Below are positions 8,445 to 20,233 of a stretch of DNA of 64,000 bases, one piece after another. Positions within the stretch are counted from its first letter, which is position 1. The number at the start of each line of letters is the position of its first letter. Origin of the DNA: Bifidobacterium gallicum DSM 20093 = LMG 11596 (GTDB lineage: Bacteria > Actinomycetota > Actinomycetes > Actinomycetales > Bifidobacteriaceae). Location: positions 370,818 to 434,817 of the forward strand of contig NZ_JGYW01000005.1 in the NCBI RefSeq assembly GCF_000741205.1, in the 5' to 3' direction. The position numbers and the translations under genes are program-made. Below the pieces are notes generated by a model. The model ran no database searches, was not told the origin of the DNA, and saw only the letters and a list, made by a program, of their open reading frames with translations.

Positions 8445-9248
8445 TTAGCGGGCGGTACGTTCGACGACGAGGAACTGGGTGATCTCGTCGAGTGCGAGCT
8501 CACGGTCGGAACCCGTGAACGTGTGTCCCAGGTTGTTGTAGAACGTGGCTGTGCAGTTGGGCATGACCTCGGCGTAATTCTTGGAAGCGTGCGGGCTGAC
8601 GACCTGATCGTCGTTACCTTGCACGCACAGTGCCGGGCCGTCGAAGCGGGCCGGAACCTCGTAGACGGGCATGATGCGGATGATGCGCGGGAAACGGCCG
8701 CTCATCTTGGCCTGATGGCTCGGAATGTCAATGGTTTGAGGAATGTGCATCGGGTCGAACGTACCGTCGAGCACATGGCCGTGCATCGCGTCGGATTTCG
8801 ACGTGGCAGCCGGGGCCATCAGTACGAGCGAGTGAATCACGTCGGCATACATGCCGGCTGTCATGCCGGCGACAACGCCGCCGAACGAATGGCCGAGCAG
8901 TGAAATTTTCTCAACGTCGTCAAGATTGCGCACGTAATCAAGCACAGCGATCGCATCCTCAATCTCGGTGTACGGGTCAAAACCGTTGGGCTCGCCACCC
9001 GACTTGCCACGGCCGTCAAAGTCGAACCGCACGGTCATGAACCCGGCCGCAACGAGCTTGTCGGAAAGCTCAGCGAACAAATCGGTGGGCTCGTATCCGA
9101 GCGTGCCGAACAGGCCGTGCATCATGATAACGGCAGGATAGCGCACGTCCAACGCGCCGTTGGAAGCCGGCCGCGTGATGCGCGTGTGCAGCTTGATGCC
9201 TTCACGTTCAATATCCAAATCCTCAACACGGAAATGCTGTTCAGCCAT
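8445..9248 (-). CDS. Alpha/beta hydrolase (serine esterase/lipase-like)
   Basis: 267 residues from ATG 9248, chosen for the perfect AGGAGG 5 bp upstream. Cytosolic alpha/beta-hydrolase fold: oxyanion region MMHGLFGT, strand FDFDGRGKSGG, nucleophile elbow GHSFGG (Ser at about residue 117), Asp in GNDDQVV and catalytic His in LGHTFTG. Closest to the BAAT/acyl-CoA-thioester-like esterases (hydrolase_4 group). The substrate cannot be read from the sequence. It may be a cinnamoyl-esterase-like enzyme, a function known in gut bifidobacteria and lactobacilli for this size class, but that is only inference. A single-gene unit with its own terminator. Confidence 0.85.
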   Translation of the reverse strand: MAEQHFRVEDLDIEREGIKLHTRITRPASNGALDVRYPAVIMMHGLFGTLGYEPTDLFAELSDKLVAAGFMTVRFDFDGRGKSGGEPNGFDPYTEIEDAIAVLDYVRNLDDVEKISLLGHSFGGVVAGMTAGMYADVIHSLVLMAPAATSKSDAMHGHVLDGTFDPMHIPQTIDIPSHQAKMSGRFPRIIRIMPVYEVPARFDGPALCVQGNDDQVVSPHASKNYAEVMPNCTATFYNNLGHTFTGSDRELALDEITQFLVVERTAR

Positions 9249-9426
9249 GAGTCCTCCTGTATGCTCCATATCCGCGCCGGCCGGCAACCCACAGTGGCCA
9301 ACGTGACGTAACTGGCGTCCAGCATACGAACCCATTCCTCAAAAACGCTGACAACCGTTGCATTTCAGCTGCCGGCGCGAAACCGTAGCGTGATGAGCAC
9401 ACCGTGCATGAACCGCCTGAACAACC

Positions 9427-9457
9427 AAAAACGACCGGCGGATTGAAGTCCGGCCGG
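9427..9457 (-). terminator. Second minus-strand terminator-like hairpin between aspS and the hydrolase
   Basis: CCGGCGGA pairs with TCCG-G-CCGG (one bulged base) around a 6-nt loop. On the minus strand it is followed by TCGTTTTTGG. It belongs to no recognised gene. It may be a back-up terminator for hisS-aspS or the end of a small RNA lying between 9460 and 9735. Confidence 0.6.
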
Positions 9458-9734
9458 GCGTTCCAAACAGCAGTTCAAGCGATGGAACCGGCTGCGACCA
9501 GTTCCCTGTGGCGGCGCATGGTGACCGTATCGAGCAGGAACGAAGAGGTACGGAAACATTACACTCACATATACATGACGCAAATGAAAGGAACTTACCC
9601 CCAGTATTGGGGAGCCAATATTGAAGCAATGTCCGCGTTACGAAGCGTCACGGAAATTGGCCCTTCTCACGATACGGCAATCAATCTGCGACTTCGTAAT
9701 ACTTAACGCGCCAACGCAAGGCACACATACAAAC

Positions 9735-9774
9735 GGCGCCCGGGACCACATCTCAGGATGTGGCCGCGGGCGCC
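9735..9774 (-). terminator. Terminator of the hisS-aspS operon
   Basis: GGCGCCCG pairs with CGGGCGCC, continued by CCACATC with GATGTGG around TCAG. Very stable stem 50 bp past the aspS stop; the T-run is poor. Confidence 0.7.
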
Positions 9775-9825
9775 GTAAGCGCATACACGGTCAGTTCAGC
9801 GATACATTACAGCTGGCGCTGAAAC

Positions 9826-11622
9826 TCACTCGTCGTCTTCCGGATCGTAATCCACGCCGGTTTCCGCGCGCTGCTCGTCGGAGATCGGAGCGGGAGCGCC
9901 CGTCAGCGGATCGCGGCCGCCACCGGCCTTCGGGAAGGCGATGACGTCGCGGATCGAATCGGAGCCGGACAGGATAGCTGCCGTACGATCCCAGCCCAGA
10001 GCGATGCCCGCGTGAGGCGGTGCGCCATACTTGAACGCTTCGAGCAGGAAGCCGAATTTGTCTTGCGCTTCAGCTTCGTCAATGCCGAGCACTTCGAGCA
10101 CACGGTCCTGAATGTCGTCGCGGTGGATACGCACCGAACCGCCGCCCATCTCGTTGCCGTTGCAGACGATGTCGTACGAATCGGACATGGCATGCTCGGG
10201 ATCCTGGTCGAACGTATCAAGCCAATCCTTCGACGGCATCGTGAACGGGTGATGCATGCTCGTCCACTTGGAATGACCCACAGCCACATCATCGTCATCA
10301 GGATCGTCAGCCTTCTTGAACAGCGGGAAGTCAACCACCCAGGTGAACGCGAAGTCGTCAGGCTTGAGCAAACCGGCACGGTCGGCCAGTTCCACACGCA
10401 CGGCGCCCAGCAGCATCTGCGAGGCTTCACGGGCACCGGCTGCGAAGAACACGGCGTCGCCGTCTTCAGCACCGACAGCGGCCTTCAAACCGTTACGTTC
10501 CTCTTCGGAGATGTTCTTGGCCACGGGTCCCTTGATTTCACCGTTCTCACCGAACACGATGTAAGCCAGGCCCTTCGCGCCACGCTGCTTGGCCCAATCC
10601 TGCCATGCGTCGAACTGGCGGCGTGGAGTGGCGGCGCCACCCTTGAACAGCACGGCACCCACATACGGCGCCTGGAACACGCGGAACGGCGTGTTCTTGA
10701 AGTAGTCGGTCAGTTCAACGAGCGGGTTGCCGAAACGCAGATCAGGCTTGTCGGAACCATACTTGTCCATCGCATCCTGCCAGGTGATGCGCGGCAACGG
10801 CAACTGCACGTCATGGCCGGCGGCCTTCCAGATGGCCTGAATCAGACGCTCGGTCATGGCCATCACGTCTTCCTGGTCCACGAACGCCATCTCCATGTCG
10901 AGCTGCGTGAACTCAGGCTGGCGGTCGGCGCGGAAGTCCTCATCACGGTAGCAGCGTGCGAACTGGTAGTAACGTTCCACACCGGCGACCATGAGCAGCT
11001 GCTTGAGCAACTGCGGCGACTGCGGCAACGCATACCAAGAGCCCGGCACCAGACGGGCCGGCACGACGAAATCGCGAGCGCCTTCCGGCGTGGACTTGAT
11101 CATCGTTGGTGTTTCCACCTCGGTGAAGCCCATCTCGTCAAGCACAGTGCGCGCGGCCTTCATCATGTCGGAACGCAGCTTGATGTTGCGTGCCATGGAT
11201 GGACGGCGCAAATCAAGATAGCGGTACTTGAGGCGCACATCCTCGCCTGGCAGCTTGCCTTCAGTTTCGTTGGCCAAAACCGTGGAAACCTGGAACGGCA
11301 ACGCGTCGGACTTGGCGAGCACGTCGAGCGATTCGACTTCCACCTCGACCTTGCCTGTACGCATATGCGGGTTTTCGTTGCCTTCCGGGCGCATGCGCAC
11401 GGTACCTTCAAGTTCGACGACGAATTCGCTGCGCAACGGACGTGCCATCTCTTCATCGTTGATCACGACCTGCACAACACCCGAGCTGTCGCGCAAATCG
11501 ATGAAGGCGACGCCACCGTGGTCACGACGGCGGTCAACCCAACCTGAAAGCTTGACACGCTGACCTACGAGGTCCTCGGTCACGTCGGTGGCATGATGTG
11601 TTCGATAAGCCGTCTGGCTCAT
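9826..11622 (-). CDS. aspS: Aspartyl-tRNA synthetase
   Basis: 598 residues from ATG 11622 ([21 protein letters not shown]), with GAGGAAGC just upstream. Class II synthetase of the bacterial type: N-terminal OB-fold anticodon-binding domain with the [15 protein letters not shown] motif, motif 2 region ([23 protein letters not shown]), the bacterial GAD insertion domain in the middle, and motif 3 ([13 protein letters not shown]) near the C-terminus. Charges tRNA-Asp in the cytosol. Bacteria that lack a separate AsnRS may use a non-discriminating form; this cannot be decided here. Lies 72 bp downstream of hisS and is probably co-transcribed with it, as in many actinobacteria. The acidic C-terminus ends YDPEDDE. 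Confidence 0.96.
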   Translation of the reverse strand: MSQTAYRTHHATDVTEDLVGQRVKLSGWVDRRRDHGGVAFIDLRDSSGVVQVVINDEEMARPLRSEFVVELEGTVRMRPEGNENPHMRTGKVEVEVESLDVLAKSDALPFQVSTVLANETEGKLPGEDVRLKYRYLDLRRPSMARNIKLRSDMMKAARTVLDEMGFTEVETPTMIKSTPEGARDFVVPARLVPGSWYALPQSPQLLKQLLMVAGVERYYQFARCYRDEDFRADRQPEFTQLDMEMAFVDQEDVMAMTERLIQAIWKAAGHDVQLPLPRITWQDAMDKYGSDKPDLRFGNPLVELTDYFKNTPFRVFQAPYVGAVLFKGGAATPRRQFDAWQDWAKQRGAKGLAYIVFGENGEIKGPVAKNISEEERNGLKAAVGAEDGDAVFFAAGAREASQMLLGAVRVELADRAGLLKPDDFAFTWVVDFPLFKKADDPDDDDVAVGHSKWTSMHHPFTMPSKDWLDTFDQDPEHAMSDSYDIVCNGNEMGGGSVRIHRDDIQDRVLEVLGIDEAEAQDKFGFLLEAFKYGAPPHAGIALGWDRTAAILSGSDSIRDVIAFPKAGGGRDPLTGAPAPISDEQRAETGVDYDPEDDE

Positions 11623-11694
11623 GCTTCCTCTATTCCTTGTTTCCTTGTTGTTGGTTGTTTCAAGTTGCATATGATGCGCAATCGCAGCCGGGGC

Positions 11695-13119
11695 TCACGC
11701 CTGAACGGTCACGCTCTGCGCGGCGATGGCCACGTCGGGTTCCCACGTGTCCGGATCGGCAGGCTGCTGGTCTCCAGTCACGATGTTCTTGACTTCGTTG
11801 TGCGTGGCCTGGTCGGCAGGGGTGCCGTCTGGTGCGGCTTGCACTTCCATCGCATCGGCCGGGAACCAGACATACGGGATGCCGAGTTTGTCGGCATACT
11901 TGATCTGCTTGCCGAGCTTGGCTGCCGTGGGCGCCACATCGGTTGGGATACCGCGTTCACGAAGGCGGCGGGCGATGTCGTCGGAAATCGCGCGGTCGTT
12001 TTCGTTCCATACGGCCACCATGACGACTGCCGGTGACACGCGCGTCGCTTCGGCGTGCGCGGTATGCAGCATGTACGACACGAGTCGTGACAAGCCGATG
12101 GACAGGCCGACGCCCGGATATTTCTTCGATCCTTGCGAAGCGAGGTTGTCGTATCGTCCGCCCGAGCAGATCGATCCGAGCGACTGCGCGCCGTCAAGGA
12201 ACGTTTCGTACACGGAACCCGTGTAGTAATCCAGTCCGCGGGCGATCTTGAGGTCCGCCACCACGGAGCCCGGACGGATACGCGCGGCCTGATCAATGAT
12301 GTTGGCCAACGTGTCGAGTCCCTGCTTGGCCAGCGCGTAAGCTTCCGGGTTCTCGTCAACGTGGTGCAGTTCGCACAGCGCGTTGAACCGTTCAGTCAGG
12401 TCGGTGCCGTTCGCGGCTGTCAAATCAGCCAGCTCCAGACAAGCGTCGGCTTGGTCGTCGTTGGCTCCACATTCACTGATGAGCAGCTTCTTGACCTCGT
12501 CGGCACCAATCTTGTCGAGTTTGTCGATTTCACGCAGCACACCCTCGATGTCGGTCAAGCCCAAACCGCGATAGAAGCCTTCCGACAGCTTGCGGTTATT
12601 CGCGTGCACAGTCGCTTTGGGCAACCCGAACGAACGCAGCTCTTCGAGTGCGCTGACCATGACGAGCGGCAGATCCACTTCATAATGTTCGGGCAAATCA
12701 CCATTGCCGACCACATCGATATCAGCCTGCACGAACTCGCGGAAACGTCCTTCCTGCGGACGTTCACCTCGCCACACCTTTTGGATTTGCCAACGTTTGA
12801 ACGGGAATGCCAATTGGCCTGAATGTTCCACCACATAACGGCTCAGTGGCACAGTCAGGTCAAAATGCAACCCCAGACGGTCTTCCACAGGAGTGTCTTG
12901 CTCATTGCCCACATCCTGCAGACGCGACAGCAAGTAGATTTCCTTGCTGGTCTCGCCTTTTTTCAGCAGGCTGGAGCCCTGTTCGACGGCACGCGTCTCT
13001 ATGCCGATGAATCCGTTGAGCTCGAAAATATGACGGAGCGTGTCAATGACACGCTGCTCCACTACGCGTTCAGAGGGGAGCCACTCTGGAAAACCTGAAA
13101 TAGATGAACCTTTAGCCAC
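11695..13119 (-). CDS. hisS: Histidyl-tRNA synthetase
   Basis: 474 residues. Class II synthetase charging tRNA-His. Visible motifs: SGFPEWLPSERVVEQRVIDTL at the N-terminus, motif 2 region WRGERPQEGRFREFVQADIDVVG, the HisRS-specific signature with LDYYTGSVYE, motif 3 GLSIGLSRL, and a C-terminal anticodon-binding domain from about residue 370. A C-terminal extension of about 30 residues beyond the domain is present. First gene of the hisS-aspS pair. Confidence 0.96.
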   Translation of the reverse strand: MAKGSSISGFPEWLPSERVVEQRVIDTLRHIFELNGFIGIETRAVEQGSSLLKKGETSKEIYLLSRLQDVGNEQDTPVEDRLGLHFDLTVPLSRYVVEHSGQLAFPFKRWQIQKVWRGERPQEGRFREFVQADIDVVGNGDLPEHYEVDLPLVMVSALEELRSFGLPKATVHANNRKLSEGFYRGLGLTDIEGVLREIDKLDKIGADEVKKLLISECGANDDQADACLELADLTAANGTDLTERFNALCELHHVDENPEAYALAKQGLDTLANIIDQAARIRPGSVVADLKIARGLDYYTGSVYETFLDGAQSLGSICSGGRYDNLASQGSKKYPGVGLSIGLSRLVSYMLHTAHAEATRVSPAVVMVAVWNENDRAISDDIARRLRERGIPTDVAPTAAKLGKQIKYADKLGIPYVWFPADAMEVQAAPDGTPADQATHNEVKNIVTGDQQPADPDTWEPDVAIAAQSVTVQA

Positions 13120-13474
13120 GGAACTCTAGTGTAAAAGGGTCGCGGAACAACATGGGCCAACACGTCCACATGGGCGCTCAACCGTGAGCAAATACCAGTC
13201 AACATTCACCGCAGAGGTGTGCAACCTCAACGCCATGCAATGTGGGCAATATCACCTCGCAATGTGTGCCACAACGCTCGCAAACCGGCATTTTTGAGCT
13301 ATTTTCCGCACCAATTTGCGAACACCATGTGAAAGGTGCGGCACAAGAGCCTTTGACATTGCTACACTGAGCTGTTGGAAGAGGTCACGCGTCACGACGG
13401 GGCACCCCCGGTTGGGGCACCTTGCCTATGGTGCGCGGCATCTTCACCGTCACGACAAGCTTAAGGAGCTGAGC
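13120..13474. other. Divergent promoter region between hisS and the DUF349 gene
   Basis: 355 bp between two divergent genes, so it must hold both promoters. For the plus-strand gene, TTGACA at about 13354-13359 is a candidate -35, followed by TACACT only 4 bp later, so the boxes are not a clean pair. A GC-rich repeat with GGGGCACC motifs lies at 13399-13425. No gene was found. Confidence 0.45.
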
Positions 13475-14863
13475 ATGGCCGACAATACCGTCACCCCGAA
13501 TGAATCCAACGAGACTGCAGCAGCTGCAGCCACCCCGAAGCCGCACGCACCGTCGCCTGCGGCATTTGCCAAGACCTCGCATACCGCTGCCACCCCTGCC
13601 ACCACCGCATCCGGCAATGCCGACGCGGCCCTCAAAAATGAGGAGCAGTTCGGTCGTGTCAGCGACGATGGCACCGTGTTCGTCAAGGATGGCGAAGGGG
13701 AACGTGAAGTCGGCCAGTATCCGAACGCCACAAAGCAAGAAGCGCTGGCGCTCTACGCACGCCGCTATTTGGACCTCAAGGCCAAGCTCGATTTGTTCGC
13801 CAACCGCCTCAAGTCCAATTCGATCAAGCCGCGTGAAATCGACGAGACCGTCGCCACGTTGAAGCAGGAAGTGGCTGAACCGGCCGTAGTCGGTGATTTG
13901 GCCGCACTGCGTGCGCAGTTCGCTGATTTGCAGAAAGCCGCTGAGACGCGCAAAGCCCAGATTGCCGAACATCGCAAGAAGGCCATGGCCAAGGCCGTGG
14001 CTGAGCGTACGGCCATTGTTGAGCAGGCCGAAGCGTTGGCCTCCAACCTTTCCGACAACACGAATTGGCGTTCCACGGCAGACAAGTTCCGTGCGCTGTT
14101 CGACCAGTGGCAGGAGCATCAGCGCTCCTCGGTGCGCATTGACAAAGCTGACGCCGATGCGCTGTGGAAGCGTTTCTCAACGTCGCGTACCGCGTTCAAC
14201 CAGGCTCGCCGCAAGTGGGCCCAGGCTCGCGACAATGAACGCGCCCAGGCCCGTTCGGTCAAGGAAGCAATCATTGCTGAAGCCAATGAACTCAAGGACT
14301 CCACAGCATGGGCTGAGACTTCGCGCAAGTTCAACGACCTGATGGCCCGTTGGAAGCAGGCGGGACGCGCCGGTCGCAATGAGGACGATGCGCTGTGGGC
14401 CAAGTTCCGCGAAGCCGCCGACACGTTCTTCAATGCACGTCAGGCTGATCGCGATCAGACGCATAGTGCGGAAACCGAAAATCTGGCCAAGAAGGAAGAG
14501 CTGCTCAAGAAGGCAGAAGCCTTGCTGCCCGTAACGACTGAAGCCCAAGCCAAGCAAGCACGTCAGGCGTTGGCCGGCATCCAGGAAGAATGGGATCAGA
14601 TTGGCTATGTGCCGCGCGACGACATGCATCGCATCGAGAGCCGTCTTGACGCTGTGGACAAGCAGATCAAGGCCGTGGAAGATGCCGCATGGAAGCAGAC
14701 CGACCCTGAGGCTGATGCCCGCAAGTCGAGCTTTGGCGAGCAGCTCAAGGCCCAGCTGGCCGAACTTGACGAGCAGATCGCCAAGACGACCGATGCCAAG
14801 AAGAAGGCCAAGCTTGAAGCCGAAAAGGCTACGAAGGAGCAGTGGCTCAACGCCATCCAGTGA
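13475..14863 (+). CDS. DUF349 domain protein (coiled-coil repeats)
   Basis: 462 residues from ATG 13475, preceded by AAGGAG at 7 bp. The first 55 residues are Ala/Thr/Pro-rich and probably disordered. From about residue 110 on the protein is almost entirely charged helix with at least three DUF349 repeats, recognisable by the W-K...W-K-x-x-G pattern (NDLMARWKQAGRAGRNEDDALWAKF and the similar LFDQWQEHQ and IQEEWDQIGYVPRDD segments). DUF349 proteins are common in actinobacteria and their biochemical role is not established; a nucleic-acid-binding role has been suggested for distant relatives. Single gene with its own strong terminator. Confidence 0.85.
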   Translation: MADNTVTPNESNETAAAAATPKPHAPSPAAFAKTSHTAATPATTASGNADAALKNEEQFGRVSDDGTVFVKDGEGEREVGQYPNATKQEALALYARRYLDLKAKLDLFANRLKSNSIKPREIDETVATLKQEVAEPAVVGDLAALRAQFADLQKAAETRKAQIAEHRKKAMAKAVAERTAIVEQAEALASNLSDNTNWRSTADKFRALFDQWQEHQRSSVRIDKADADALWKRFSTSRTAFNQARRKWAQARDNERAQARSVKEAIIAEANELKDSTAWAETSRKFNDLMARWKQAGRAGRNEDDALWAKFREAADTFFNARQADRDQTHSAETENLAKKEELLKKAEALLPVTTEAQAKQARQALAGIQEEWDQIGYVPRDDMHRIESRLDAVDKQIKAVEDAAWKQTDPEADARKSSFGEQLKAQLAELDEQIAKTTDAKKKAKLEAEKATKEQWLNAIQ

Positions 14864-14913
14864 TGATGGTGGCACTGTGCCGGATGCGCTAAACATCCAC
14901 GCATAGGCAACGT

Positions 14914-14953
14914 AACGCCGGTATCCATGCCATACGCATGGATACCGGCGTTA
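14914..14953 (+). terminator. Terminator of the DUF349 gene
   Basis: AACGCCGGTATCCATGC pairs perfectly with GCATGGATACCGGCGTT around a 5-nt loop, 50 bp past the stop, followed by ATTC. A 17-bp perfect stem. Confidence 0.85.
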
Positions 14954-15042
14954 TTCATATAGCCACGCCACACCAGTATGCGGGGCGTGGACTGCGAGCG
15001 GTGGCCAGCCAGTGAGGGTTGGCAGAAATAATAATGCACAAC

Positions 15043-15091
15043 AAAAAAAACGCAAGTGGAGTGACCAGATGGCCACCCCACTTGCGTTTGG
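15043..15091 (-). terminator. Terminator of the 208-residue protein gene
   Basis: On the minus strand AAACGCAAGTGG pairs with CCACTTGCGTTT (with an inner GGTGGCCATCTGGTCACT loop) and is followed by a run of eight T. Lies 125 bp past the stop. Confidence 0.85.
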
Positions 15092-15216
15092 TTGAACCTG
15101 CGTGAGCGGTTCCTTATGGTTCGCGCTCCCCCAACAATCACTATCCCCGAGTGGCCCGAGTACGAACCTCACACGAATCAGTCACGTATCAACAAACCCG
15201 TGGGTACGAATGAATA

Positions 15217-15843
15217 TCACTCGAACAGCATCATGTTCGGATCTTGCAGCGGATCGGCGTACTTGGTGCCGTCATAGACGAGGAAACCGCCGTCCTGCAC
15301 ATGCTTGCCGCTGAGGTGCTCGATGTTCATCTCGTCAATGGTGTTGACGATGTCAGCGATCTGATCGCCTTCCGGCAGATACGCGGCCGTGTTCAGCGCG
15401 GCTTCTTCATCATCATTGGCCGGCGCGAACGCGGCTTCCATATACGCCTTGAACAGCGTGGCGATAGCGGCCTTCGTGGGATCGGCGGCAACACTTTCTG
15501 CCTGCTCAAGGTCAACGAACTGGAACGTGATCCAGTCAGACACAATGTAACGTGCGATGGCCAGCAGCGGACGACGATACGAGGCAATCTTCAGAGCCTC
15601 ACGCATGTTGGCGACCACGTCATCGGACGAATCGCGAGCGAAGTCCACACTCTCGCCGTCAGCCACTTGGCTGCGGATCTGCTCGGCAGCCAACTTGACA
15701 AAGTCAGCACCCAGCAGGCCCACGCCACGGGTGTCGGGGAAATAGCCACCGTAGTTCGAGGCGACGCGCTCAGTGTAGGCATCAACAAGAGTTTGCGGTT
15801 CGAGCATGGTGGTGGCGTCAACAGCGCCGATTTCGATTGCCAT
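15217..15843 (-). CDS. Hypothetical protein, 208 residues
   Basis: Start ATG 15843 is chosen for the AAGGAAG upstream; a longer in-frame ATG at 15870 lacks a ribosome-binding site. No family is recognised. The protein is acidic, without signal peptide or membrane segment, and mostly helical in appearance (IASYRRPLLAIARYIVSDWITFQFVDLEQAE). It ends in an asparagine/methionine-containing tail (DPNMMLFE). Well-formed codon use and its own terminator argue that it is expressed. It is a single-gene unit downstream of the region upstream of clpC's 3' end; the context gives no clear function. Confidence 0.7.
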   Translation of the reverse strand: MAIEIGAVDATTMLEPQTLVDAYTERVASNYGGYFPDTRGVGLLGADFVKLAAEQIRSQVADGESVDFARDSSDDVVANMREALKIASYRRPLLAIARYIVSDWITFQFVDLEQAESVAADPTKAAIATLFKAYMEAAFAPANDDEEAALNTAAYLPEGDQIADIVNTIDEMNIEHLSGKHVQDGGFLVYDGTKYADPLQDPNMMLFE

Positions 15844-16230
15844 GAGAGGCTTCCTTTCTTGCAACTGCAAGCTGGCGGCAGTCTTATACGCGAACGCGTC
15901 GGGCTCTGGGCAGGTTTATGCTGCCTCAGGCGCTGCCGGCCAGTCGCAACCTTGGTCACAACGTGTCCTGACAAAAGGCATCATAAAGTTGGCAGTCTGA
16001 AAGTTCCATGAATATGCGCACAGGCAAACGCGTGACAGTTATCCCCTCTTCGTATGGCTCACACACCACGCGACGCTGGCAGCGAATGAGGAGCCAATAT
16101 TGTGCGAATGCCCAGCTTCATGCACCAGTCAAGCGCGACTTCCATGCGTGAGCAGCGTCACGCAGCGTCACGCAGAGAAGTTGCACCTCGTAACCCGCTC
16201 TCCTAGCCTCAACACAATCCAGCAATACGA
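15844..16230. other. Intergenic region between clpC and the 208-residue protein gene
   Basis: About 390 bp. It should contain the minus-strand promoter of the 208-residue protein gene. A direct repeat of AGCGTCACGC occurs near 16154-16170. Otherwise I see no RNA gene, no coding signal and no clear operator. Confidence 0.4.
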
Positions 16231-16267
16231 AAAAGGCTCCGCGCGGGGAATCTTCCCTGGCGCGGAG
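16231..16267 (-). terminator. Terminator of clpC
   Basis: On the minus strand CTCCGCGC pairs with GCGCGGAG; the loop adds GGGAA with TTCCC. It is followed by CCTTTTTCG, 20 bp past the clpC stop. Confidence 0.85.
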
Positions 16268-16286
16268 TCTTTCATGCACACTGTGC

Positions 16287-18857
<2,571 letters not shown>

Positions 18858-19148
18858 GCTTGTCCTTCCATTTGTAATAACTCCACCACACTCTACAAAT
18901 TCGGAATGACGTTTGTTCCCGAAATGTAAAACAATTTTCCTTGGGGTTGCGCGAGTCCACCCGCTATGCTGGGAACTATTCGGGTGATACCTTGTTCACG
19001 GGTCCCGGCCGGGCTTGCAAGGCTTCGATGGCTTAGTGCCATACAGGCGTGGGGGCCGCGTGGGGTGTGCCCGCCTGTCATTGATCACGGCATGATCGCC
19101 ACACCAGCTGCGGCGCATCGTTGTCTTGGCCCGATTCGAGGAGGTTTC

Positions 19149-20144
19149 ATGGCCGATTCCACACCTATTGCATCCAGCGTCACCGTCCCGTCGTTGGACG
19201 CCGACATTGTTGTTGGCGTTGACGGCAGTGACGAATCGTTCGCCGCATTGCGTTGGGCGTTGCGCCAAGCGGAAATCACCGGGCAATGCGTGAATGCCGT
19301 ATATGGCTGGTCGTATTCGTGGGACATGGGTCCCGAACCGGAGTCCGAGGAGGATTTGCGTCGTATTCGTCTGCAGATTGCTGAGAAACTGCATGATTGG
19401 GTTGCGCAGGCCAGTGAAGACATGGATGTGTCTGATGAGCAGATCAAGCTCACGTCATTCCGCAGTTCAGGTTCGGCAGCGCTGTTGGAGATTGGGCATA
19501 ACGCGCAGCAAATTGTGGTGGGGCGCCGTACGATGGGCCGTTTGGCGCGCTGGTTTGCGGGTTCACTGTCCGCTTCGTTGATTGAGGAAGCGCAGGTGCC
19601 CGTCACGGTGATTCGCACCCATGAGGATGAGGATTTCACGGTACAAGACCAGATTGCCAATTCGCTCACGCCCGGTGAGCAGACTGTGCATTATGAGACG
19701 CCCACGTCCAATGTGCCGCGCACATCACGTCCGATTGTCGCTGGCGTCGATGGTTCCGAGGTTTCGCGTGATGCGCTTGAGTTCGCCGCCCAGCTGGCCG
19801 CAATCCATCATGCTCCATTGCATGTCATGTTCTGTTGGCAGCTCAAGGATTTGGGAGCTGTGAAGGGTTATGAGACTACTGTGCCGCCTATGGATGTGGC
19901 TCAGCAGGCCGCCCAACAACGCGTGCAAGAGTTCACGGACAGCGTGGAATTACCCGTGGGCGTGCAGGTGACGACGAACGCGTTCCATATTCTGCCGGGT
20001 AAGGGTCTGGTCAGTGCGTCGCGTTATGCCCGCCATCTGGTGGTCGGCAGTCGCGGCCTGAATCGCATTGACGCCCATTTCCTTGGCTCTGTTTCCCGTC
20101 AGGTGCTCAATTCAGCCGAATGTAACATCACGATTGTGCACTGA
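19149..20144 (+). CDS. Tandem universal stress protein (UspA family)
   Basis: 331 residues from ATG 19149, preceded by GAGGAGG. Two Usp domains in tandem: residues about 18-160 (IVVGVDGSDESFAALRWALRQA ... IVVGRRTMGRLARWFAGSLS) and 195-331 (IVAGVDGSEVSRDALEFAAQLA ... LVVGSRGLNRIDAHFLGSVS). The second domain keeps the ATP-binding G-x2-G-x9-G-S pattern in its C-terminal part; the first has GRRTMGR and also ends GSLS. Cytosolic; likely nucleotide-binding stress protein. Single gene with its own terminator, divergent from clpC; the 290 bp between them hold both promoters. Confidence 0.9.
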   Translation: MADSTPIASSVTVPSLDADIVVGVDGSDESFAALRWALRQAEITGQCVNAVYGWSYSWDMGPEPESEEDLRRIRLQIAEKLHDWVAQASEDMDVSDEQIKLTSFRSSGSAALLEIGHNAQQIVVGRRTMGRLARWFAGSLSASLIEEAQVPVTVIRTHEDEDFTVQDQIANSLTPGEQTVHYETPTSNVPRTSRPIVAGVDGSEVSRDALEFAAQLAAIHHAPLHVMFCWQLKDLGAVKGYETTVPPMDVAQQAAQQRVQEFTDSVELPVGVQVTTNAFHILPGKGLVSASRYARHLVVGSRGLNRIDAHFLGSVSRQVLNSAECNITIVH

Positions 20145-20152
20145 GACGATAT

Positions 20153-20185
20153 AAGGCCCGCAAACTCAACAGGTTTGCGGGCCTT
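20153..20185 (+). terminator. Terminator of the UspA gene
   Basis: AAGGCCCGCAAAC pairs with GTTTGCGGGCCTT around a 7-nt loop, 8 bp past the stop. It also faces the convergent DUF3027 gene and can serve both. Confidence 0.88.
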
Positions 20186-20233
20186 AGTTATGTCACCGTA
20201 ATTTGGCGATACCGGTTCGGCAACGCCACCCCG

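Larger units (their letters stand above)
9249..9825. other. Intergenic region with two terminator hairpins
   Basis: Separates the hydrolase gene from aspS, both on the minus strand. It holds the aspS terminator, a second minus-strand terminator-like hairpin 280 bp further on, and a short stem TATTGG-GGAG-CCAATA near 9605. Small ORFs inside have no ribosome-binding site or domain. The hydrolase promoter is expected near 9260-9400 but no convincing boxes were found. Confidence 0.6.

Noticed and set aside
9598-9625. 13-mer GGAGCCAATATTG shared with the region near 16090
   Set aside because: Only two copies in different contexts; may be chance.
10012-11547. 511-codon ORF opposite aspS
   Set aside because: It is a shadow of the aspS codons; low-complexity His/Val/Arg protein without domain, and no start signals.
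18858-19148. ClgR box or HAIR element upstream of clpC
   Set aside because: No inverted repeat matching the known patterns was found.
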